Shown here: in pieces, positions 58,500 through 64,000 of the stretch
Layout of the letters: every line of letters starts with the position of its first letter
How positions within the stretch are numbered: the first letter of the stretch is position 1
Source of the DNA: Isoptericola peretonis
Lineage (GTDB): Bacteria; Actinomycetota; Actinomycetes; Actinomycetales; Cellulomonadaceae
Assembly (NCBI GenBank): GCA_023241745.1
Contig: JALQCY010000003.1
Coordinates: 767,426 to 831,425, forward strand
Length of the DNA: 64,000 nt
Direction: 5' to 3'
Program-made: the position numbers and the translations under genes
Notes under the pieces: generated by a model
Database searches by the model: none
Seen by the model: only the letters and a program-made list of their open reading frames with translations
Told to the model about the DNA's origin: nothing

Positions 58500-61400
58500 T
58501 CAGCTCGCGGGGGAGATGCTCATCTCGCCCGCCGGACCCTGCCGGTACACGGTGAAGTACCCGTCGGTGGCCAACGGGTTGTCGGCCGTGTCGTCGAGGT
58601 AGCTCCACACGGGCTCGCCGTCCACCCGCAGCACCACGCGGGTGCCGCCGGCGACGTCGACCGCGCCGAAGGTGACCTCGTGGGTCGAGTTCGGCCCGAT
58701 CACCGTGTTGGGGAAGATGTCGATCATGAAGACGGCGGGGCTCCACCGTTGCATCTCGATGACGTCCTCCTTGACGACCACCAGGTAGCCCGAGCTGCTG
58801 TTCGTCCACACCGGGTCGCCGGCGGCCTTCGACCGCACGGAGAACCCGAACCAGCCGCCGTCGAAGTCGCCGACCGACGTGTCGAACCGCAGCAGCTCGT
58901 CGCCGAAGGTCTTCGGCGCGAAGCCCCAGGCGCCGCGCGGCGCCAGGTGCGCCGCGCCGTCGGCGACCGTCACGCCCTCGCCCGGCGCCCACGACGCGGG
59001 GTCGAGGATCTCGGCGCCGAGGTCGGTCACGGGGTGGTCCGCCGCCCGGACGGTGACGGTGGACGACGCGGTCAGGCCGGGCACGACCGTCGACGTCGCC
59101 GTCACGGTCGCCGTGCCGGCGGCGACGCCGCGGACGACGCCCTTCGCGTCGACGGTGGCGACGGACGCGTCGCTCGTCCTCCACTCCAGCCCGGTGCGGG
59201 TGGCGTCGGCGGGCGTGAACGACGGCGCGAGCGGGTGGGTCTCGCCCGGCTCGATCGTCGCCTCGGACGGCGCGAGCGTCAGCCCGTCGGGGTCGACGCC
59301 GACCAGGGAGAAGGCCACGTCGTCCACGTCCAGCGACGCGAAGCCCTGCACGTAGAAGCCGACCTTGCCGGCCGCCTCGGGCGCCGGGTTGGCGCCCGCG
59401 ACGACCTCCTCGCCGTCGAGCAGCACGCGCACGCCGCCGGCCGTGACCACGACCCGCACGGCGTACTCCGTGCCGGGCTCCAGCCCCTCGCCGGCGGGCA
59501 GGGTCACCTCTTTCACCGTGCCCCAGGCCGAGTCGAAGATCGTCCACGTCGAGCCGGCCGCGGCGTGCCGGTACCGGACGTACCCGCCCGGCGTGCTGCC
59601 GGTGCGGTCGTAGACGAGCAGCTGGCCCCCCTCGGGCACGTCGGCCGGGGTGGTGACGGTGAAGTCGAGGGCGTACTCGGAGAACTGGCGGTCCAGCTGG
59701 GAGTTGGCGCCGTTCTTGATCCGGTAGACGTGGTCGCCCGTGCCGTCGTCGACGATCGCGCGGTTCGGGTCGGTGGGCCAGCCGTTCGCCCCCGTCTCGA
59801 AGTCCGTGGAGTGGAGCACGCCGTCGCCGGCGGCCACCGTCACGGTCATCTCGTCACGGATGCCCGCGTCGGACTTCGCCTCCGCGCTGATCGTGACCTC
59901 GCCGGGCGCCACCGCGGTGAGCACGCCTGCCGCGCTGATCGTCACGACCTCCGGGTCGCTCGAGGTGTACGAGACGGCCTGCTGGGTCGCGTTCCACGGC
60001 ACCGCCTGGGCGGCCACGGACACCTCGTCGCCGAGCGTCACCCCGAGCTGGTCGGCCGGCAGCACCAGCGACTCGAGGGCCACGGTGTCCGGCGTCTGCG
60101 ACTGGCCGACGGGCCCGTCCGTGCCGATCTCGCCGAACGGGATGGCCTCGAAGCCGGGGACCTGGTCGAAGACGGCCGCGTCCTCCCGGAACGTGTAGTC
60201 GCCGTTCGCGGCGTCCACGAAGCCCGGGTCGGCGTCCGTCACCCAGTTGTCCCCGTAGTTGAGGAGGTTCTTGGTGTCGAGCGCGCCCTGCTCGTTGACG
60301 TCGGGGTTGCGGGTGCGGTTCGGGTTCCAGACCACGTTCTTCGCGAACGTGCTCTTGTTCGGGAAGTAGTGGTTGTCCTCGAAGAAGTGCCCGAGCTCCG
60401 GGTACTTCTCCAGGTACGGCGTGCCGACGAAGTCGTTGTTGTCGGCGAAGACCTTCTTCCACGTCGGCATGTAGACGCGGTCGACCGTGTTGCCCTCGCC
60501 GTCGCCCATCCACTGCGTGTAGTTGTCGTAGGGCACGGTGGTGTCGACGAACACGTTGTTCACGGCGTCGATGTAGTCGGCCGAGCCGGACTTGATCGCG
60601 TCGTTGCCCATGTTCACGAAGACGTTCTGGCTGATCTCCAGGTCCCACGTGAAGTTGTCGGCGTAGATGCCCTCGACGCCGTGCTTCGTGAGGCCCACGT
60701 CGTGGAAGTAGTTCTGCCGGAACACGTGCCCCCGCTGCTGGGGCGTCTCGCCGGCGTTCATGTAGATCGCGCCGAGGTCCTGGAACGTCTTGCAGACGTC
60801 GTAGACCTCGTTCTGCTCGAACAGGTGGTCGTTCCCGTGCACGATGATGCCCGGGTGCGGGGCGTCGTTGATCTCGTTGCCGCGCGCCACGTTGCCGACG
60901 CCGTCGAACATCACGCCCGGGTTGTACGCCTTGTGGTAGTAGGCGAAGTCGTGGATGTGCGAGTCCTCGACGCGGTTGCGGCCGGGCTCCAGGGTCGTCT
61001 TGTCCCCGCCCTGGAGCACCACGCCGACGCCGCCCACGTGGCGGATGTCGCTGGACACCACGGCGTGGTCACGACCGCCGCGGTTCACCGGGATGCCGTC
61101 GTAGGTGTACCGGCCGGGGGAGTTGATGTACACGCCGCCGTCGGTGAAGTTCTGGATGTCGCTGTTCGAGATCGTCACGTGGCTGCCGCCGAGGATCACG
61201 GCGGCCGTGGCCCGGCCGTACTCGAGCACCAGGTCGTCGAACGTCACGTACGAGGCGCCGTCCGTGCGGATCATCGGCTCGTCCAGGGTCGTGACGACGG
61301 GGGCGCCCCGCTCGGCCTCGAACGAGGCGTTCGGCACCAGGTAGAGCGTCCCGGTGTCGCGGTCGATGTAGTACTCGCCCGGCGCGTCGAGCTCCTCGAG

Positions 61401-62306
61401 CAGGTTCTGCGCGAAGTGGAAGTCCGGGTACCAGGTCTTCATGAGCCCGGACATCTCGCCGTAGCGCAGCGTGATCGTGCGGGCGTCCGTGTCGATCGAC
61501 TCGATCTTGTTGTACGACCACTCCCAGCTCTGGCCGAAGATGCCGTCCAGCCAGACGTCCTCGGCCTGGCCCCAGTGCTGCGGGCGGTCGTAGGAGTAGC
61601 TGAAGGTGCCGCCCCGCTCCTGCAGGTCGGCGTCGTCCTTCGTGGGCCCGGCGTCGATGATCTTGTTCATCTGGACGGTGTCTCTCGCCGCCCCGGCGTT
61701 GGGCCAGCGGGCGAGGGTCATGTCCTCGCCGTCCACGTACAGCTCCATCGGCGGCGTCGTGCTGACGTCGTTGGCCTTCCAGTAGCCGTGCCGGCTGAGC
61801 TGCCCGTAGTCGTCGATGCCGAGCGCGCCCAGGTCGATCTCCAGGACGTCGTCGCGCGCGGAGGTCTCGATGATCCGGTCGAGCACCGCCTGGTCGGTGA
61901 CGGGGGAGAAGCCGTCGTAGGGCAGCTCCTTGCCGCCCGAGATCGTCGCCGTCTCGCCCGGAAAGCTGCGGTAGGTCACGGGGGCCTCCGCGGTGCCGGA
62001 GTCCTGCTCCCCGAGGAGGAAGGACGCCGAGCGCTCGTACGTGCCCTCGCGCAGGTAGACCGTGACGGGCTTCTTCCCGCGCTGCTTGAGGTCGCGGACG
62101 GCGTCGCGCGCCCCCTCCAGCGTGCGGAGCGGGCGCTTCTTCGATCCCGTCGCGTCGTCGTCACCGCCCGGGGCGACGTAGAGGGCGACGCCCGGGGGCT
62201 GGCCCGGTCCGTGGCGCAGCGCGGTCGCCGCGCTGCTGGTGGCGCCCGCGCCGACGACGCACGTGGCGACGGCGGCGGCGAGCAGGGCTGACAGATGTCG
62301 CTTCAT
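58500..62306 (-). CDS. Large secreted right-handed beta-helix protein with Big_2 domains (GH141-like)
   Basis: This 1268-residue protein has a signal peptide (MKRHLSALLAAAVATCVVGA, cleavage near residue 27). A long right-handed parallel beta-helix follows (about 40-700), opening ALYVAPGGDDDATGS and with VTYRSFPGETATISGG, features of GH141/GH120-type polysaccharidases and the GLAA-B barrel. Then come a Big_2 domain (about 765-845, YTSSDPEVVTISAAGVLTA), a jelly-roll domain (about 850-1010), a second Big_2 (about 1015-1095) and a last jelly roll. It may cut an extracellular polysaccharide whose products the adjacent importer takes up. The family is not certain. ATG at 62306. Confidence 0.75.
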   Translation of the reverse strand: MKRHLSALLAAAVATCVVGAGATSSAATALRHGPGQPPGVALYVAPGGDDDATGSKKRPLRTLEGARDAVRDLKQRGKKPVTVYLREGTYERSASFLLGEQDSGTAEAPVTYRSFPGETATISGGKELPYDGFSPVTDQAVLDRIIETSARDDVLEIDLGALGIDDYGQLSRHGYWKANDVSTTPPMELYVDGEDMTLARWPNAGAARDTVQMNKIIDAGPTKDDADLQERGGTFSYSYDRPQHWGQAEDVWLDGIFGQSWEWSYNKIESIDTDARTITLRYGEMSGLMKTWYPDFHFAQNLLEELDAPGEYYIDRDTGTLYLVPNASFEAERGAPVVTTLDEPMIRTDGASYVTFDDLVLEYGRATAAVILGGSHVTISNSDIQNFTDGGVYINSPGRYTYDGIPVNRGGRDHAVVSSDIRHVGGVGVVLQGGDKTTLEPGRNRVEDSHIHDFAYYHKAYNPGVMFDGVGNVARGNEINDAPHPGIIVHGNDHLFEQNEVYDVCKTFQDLGAIYMNAGETPQQRGHVFRQNYFHDVGLTKHGVEGIYADNFTWDLEISQNVFVNMGNDAIKSGSADYIDAVNNVFVDTTVPYDNYTQWMGDGEGNTVDRVYMPTWKKVFADNNDFVGTPYLEKYPELGHFFEDNHYFPNKSTFAKNVVWNPNRTRNPDVNEQGALDTKNLLNYGDNWVTDADPGFVDAANGDYTFREDAAVFDQVPGFEAIPFGEIGTDGPVGQSQTPDTVALESLVLPADQLGVTLGDEVSVAAQAVPWNATQQAVSYTSSDPEVVTISAAGVLTAVAPGEVTISAEAKSDAGIRDEMTVTVAAGDGVLHSTDFETGANGWPTDPNRAIVDDGTGDHVYRIKNGANSQLDRQFSEYALDFTVTTPADVPEGGQLLVYDRTGSTPGGYVRYRHAAAGSTWTIFDSAWGTVKEVTLPAGEGLEPGTEYAVRVVVTAGGVRVLLDGEEVVAGANPAPEAAGKVGFYVQGFASLDVDDVAFSLVGVDPDGLTLAPSEATIEPGETHPLAPSFTPADATRTGLEWRTSDASVATVDAKGVVRGVAAGTATVTATSTVVPGLTASSTVTVRAADHPVTDLGAEILDPASWAPGEGVTVADGAAHLAPRGAWGFAPKTFGDELLRFDTSVGDFDGGWFGFSVRSKAAGDPVWTNSSSGYLVVVKEDVIEMQRWSPAVFMIDIFPNTVIGPNSTHEVTFGAVDVAGGTRVVLRVDGEPVWSYLDDTADNPLATDGYFTVYRQGPAGEMSISPAS

Positions 62307-62386
62307 TGCGAGTGCTCCGACCTCTTCGGATGGTCATGGACTGCGGGTCGACCTCGACCCGGGACTGGCAGCGTGAGCGACGTTAC

Positions 62387-62399
62387 ATTAATCGATAAT
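62387..62399. promoter_or_regulatory. LacI-like operator 3 between beta-helix and SGNH genes
   Basis: ATTAATCGATAAT is an AT-rich element with a central CGAT in the divergent gap 62307-62468, similar to the sites at 50604 and 54752 (about 8 of 12). It is a weaker match and could serve both divergent genes. Confidence 0.45.
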
Positions 62400-62468
62400 C
62401 GCTGACAACGGTGTGCCGGGGGTCCGAACCCGCTACGGTCGGACCGTCCGTCACTCGAAGGAGAGCTC

Positions 62469-63131
62469 ATGACCAGCAGCGCGACCCCGCACGAACGCCT
62501 CGTCTTCGTCGGGGACTCCATCACCGACGCCGGCCGCGACCGCGCCGACGCGACCTCGCTCGGCGACGGCTACGTCCGGCTCGTGGCGCGCGACCTGCCC
62601 GACGCCGTCGTCGTCAACCTCGGCATCGGCGGCGACCGGGCCGTCGACCTCGAGCGGCGGTGGGAGCGCGACGTGGTGCCCGCCGCGCCCGACGTCCTCA
62701 CCCTCTACGTGGGGGTCAACGACACCTGGCGGCGGTTCGACGCCGGCGACCCCACCGGTGCCGAGGAGTTCGAGGCCACGTACCGTCGCCTCCTCGACCG
62801 GGTCCCCGGCAGCCCTCGGCTCGTGCTCGTCGAGCCGTACCTCCTGCCGGTGCGCCCGGAGCAGGAGGCGTGGCTGACGGACCTGGACGGCAAGCGGGAC
62901 GTCGTGACCAGGCTCGCCGCGGAGACCGGCGCCGCGCTAGTGCCGCTGCACGGGCTGCTGAGCCGGGCGGCCGAGGGAGTCGGGGCGGCCGCGCTCGCCC
63001 CCGACGGCGTGCACCCGGCCCCGGCGGCGTCGAGGCTCGTCGCGGACGCGTGGCTGACCGCGTACCGGCAGACGGCGTACGCTGGCGATGCACAAACGAT
63101 TCTCGATAACGATGTGAGGCTGCACGGATGA
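62469..63131 (+). CDS. SGNH/GDSL hydrolase (putative carbohydrate esterase)
   Basis: This 220-residue protein has block I RLVFVGDSITDAGRD (nucleophile Ser), block II GIGGDR, block III VGVNDTWRRF and block V DGVHPAPAAS (Asp and His). It is intracellular. The order fits xylan/oligosaccharide acetylesterases that de-acetylate imported fragments. ATG at 62469 follows GAAGGAGAGCTC. Its last codons overlap the GntR start by four bases (ATGA), so both are coupled. Confidence 0.88.
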   Translation: MTSSATPHERLVFVGDSITDAGRDRADATSLGDGYVRLVARDLPDAVVVNLGIGGDRAVDLERRWERDVVPAAPDVLTLYVGVNDTWRRFDAGDPTGAEEFEATYRRLLDRVPGSPRLVLVEPYLLPVRPEQEAWLTDLDGKRDVVTRLAAETGAALVPLHGLLSRAAEGVGAAALAPDGVHPAPAASRLVADAWLTAYRQTAYAGDAQTILDNDVRLHG

Positions 63132-63814
63132 CGGACGCGCTCAGCTCGATCAGCGGCCTCCAGCGCGGGCTCCTGTCCGACCAGATCTACGACCTCGTCA
63201 AGACGATGATCAAGACGTCGCAGCTGGCCCCGGGGGAGCAGCTGGTGGAGTCCCAGCTCGCCCGCCGCCTGCAGGTCAGCCAGGCGCCCGTGCGCGACGC
63301 GTTGAAGCGCCTCGCGCACGAGGGGCTGGTGACGCACGTGCGCCACCAGGGCAACTTCGTGGCGCAGTACTCCGACGAGGAGGCGCAGCAGGCCAAGCAG
63401 GCACGTGTCGCCGTCGAGGCGCTCGCCGGCCGGCTCGCGTGCGGGCGGCTCGCGTCCGAGGCGCGATCCAGCCTGGAGAAGGTCATCGACGAGATGCACG
63501 GCGCCGTCGACGCGGCGGACCTCCCCGCGTTCCGCGAGCTCGACTTCGCCTTCCACCGCGCCGTCATCGAGGCCAGCGGCAACACCTACCTGCCGCGCAT
63601 GTGGGACATCATCGAGCCCAGCCTGCGGTCCATGCACCTGCTCGGCGACCCGGAGTTCACCGGCGACTGGCACCAGGTGGCCGACTGGCACCGCAGCCTC
63701 CTCGACGTCCTCGACGCCGGCGACGCCGCCGCGGCGTCCGCGCTCTTCGAGGCGCACGCGGCGGGGACGCTGCTGGACGGCGAGCCCGACGCGAAGACGG
63801 ACGCCGCCGGCTGA
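63128..63814 (+). CDS. FadR-type GntR family regulator
   Basis: This 228-residue protein has the winged helix (LSDQIYDLVKTMIKTSQLAP, QLARRLQVSQAPVRDALKRL, VTHVRHQGNFVA) and an FCD domain with ELDFAFHRAVIEASGNTYLP. It is translated with the esterase (ATGA). A sequence ATTCTCGATAAC (63099-63110), in the esterase coding end just upstream, resembles the LacI-like sites and could be a regulatory point. The ligand is probably a sugar acid, and the targets are unknown. Confidence 0.87.
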   Translation: MTDALSSISGLQRGLLSDQIYDLVKTMIKTSQLAPGEQLVESQLARRLQVSQAPVRDALKRLAHEGLVTHVRHQGNFVAQYSDEEAQQAKQARVAVEALAGRLACGRLASEARSSLEKVIDEMHGAVDAADLPAFRELDFAFHRAVIEASGNTYLPRMWDIIEPSLRSMHLLGDPEFTGDWHQVADWHRSLLDVLDAGDAAAASALFEAHAAGTLLDGEPDAKTDAAG

Positions 63815-63818
63815 CCGG

Positions 63819-64000
63819 CTACGCCCGCCAGCCCGTGGCGGCGGCCCACGCCTCCGCCCGGGCCGTGATCTCCGCGATCAGGTCGCCCTTGGCGTCGGCG
63901 TACGCGTTCATGTCCGGCCAGTCCCGGGCGGCGAGCTCACGCTTGAGCGCGGCGTAGGCGGCGCGGTCGTCGGCGTCGTGCCGGATCCGGTCGCGGAACA
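63819..64000 (-). CDS. GrpB family protein (C-terminal part, cut by window edge)
   Basis: Only the last 60 codons are present; the start is beyond the right edge. The minus-strand reading ends FRDRIRHDADDRAAYAALKR, ELAARDWPDMNAYADAKGDL and IAEITARAEAWAAATGWRA, matching the C-terminus of GrpB/UPF0157 proteins (nucleotidyltransferase fold, with the AYAALKR and the Y..AK residues conserved). The stop TAG is at 63819-63821. The gene is convergent with the GntR regulator. Confidence 0.75.
   Translation of the reverse strand, partial: FRDRIRHDADDRAAYAALKRELAARDWPDMNAYADAKGDLIAEITARAEAWAAATGWRA

Noticed and set aside
58680..62291. A 1203-codon open frame on the plus strand opposite the beta-helix gene
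   Set aside because: It is an antisense shadow produced by high GC content. Its composition is rich in Arg, Val and His with no domain, while the minus strand has a signal peptide and recognisable domains.

Overview
The window is very GC-rich DNA with strong G/C preference at third codon positions. Genes are tightly packed, GTG starts and ATGA/GTGA overlaps are common, and the protein families (sugar ABC transporters without a local ATPase, ROK, LacI and GntR regulators, many intracellular glycosidases, a mycoredoxin-like protein) are typical of saprophytic Actinobacteria. I infer a polysaccharide-degrading member of the Micrococcales (Cellulomonas / Cellulosimicrobium / Isoptericola type). 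I saw no tRNA, rRNA, CRISPR array, integrase or transposase.

Region 1 (1-18.6 kb) is a patchwork of accessory genes. An IclR regulator (cut by the window edge) is divergent from an FAD aromatic monooxygenase, with two GTTC-N7-GAAC sites between them. Two ArsR/SRPBCC pairs follow, each with an inverted repeat at its promoter. There is also a ThDP enzyme, small lipoproteins, a metallophosphoesterase, a membrane-anchored glutaredoxin-like protein, RibD-type reductases and a Pro-rich repeat microprotein. A TetR-centred cluster contains an old yellow enzyme, an SDR, and two paralogous alpha/beta-hydrolases around a frameshifted quinone oxidoreductase. A related 29-bp element occurs at both promoters of that cluster.

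Region 2 (18.6-24.2 kb) is an L-fucose locus. A GH29 fucosidase is divergent from an operon of lactonase, SDR, aldo/keto reductase, FAH-type hydrolase and FucU mutarotase. The missing step, L-fuconate dehydratase, lies at 48-49.3 kb. Together they make a complete non-phosphorylative route from L-fucose to pyruvate and lactate.

Region 3 (24.2-40.7 kb) is an N-glycan-type locus. It has a ROK regulator, an ABC importer (binding protein and two permeases), then GH29, GH2 beta-mannosidase, GH3, GH38, a ROK sugar kinase and GH125. None of these enzymes has a signal peptide, so imported mannose- and fucose-containing oligosaccharides are probably dismantled in the cytoplasm. The whole module lies between two directly repeated, about 97% identical copies of the 3' end of fucU (24016-24175 and 40773-40931). 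This is the most striking structural feature of the window: it looks like a cassette that was inserted at, or could be lost through, fucU. Gene debris follows the right copy.

Region 4 (41.3-49.4 kb) contains a LacI/MFS divergent pair with only 35 bp between start codons, a third RibD-type reductase, a GlxA/AraC regulator, a FadR-type regulator, an NTF2-like protein, superoxide dismutase and L-fuconate dehydratase. A perfect 28-bp inverted repeat separates the NTF2-like gene and sodA.

Region 5 (49.5-64 kb) is a second glycan locus. It has a LacI regulator, a GH43-like protein, ThuA, Gfo/Idh/MocA, an intracellular GH10, an Lpl-type ABC importer, a 1268-residue secreted beta-helix protein, an SGNH esterase and a GntR regulator. 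Related LacI-like sites (core AACG-TAA) precede several of its transcription units. The window ends in a GrpB-family gene.
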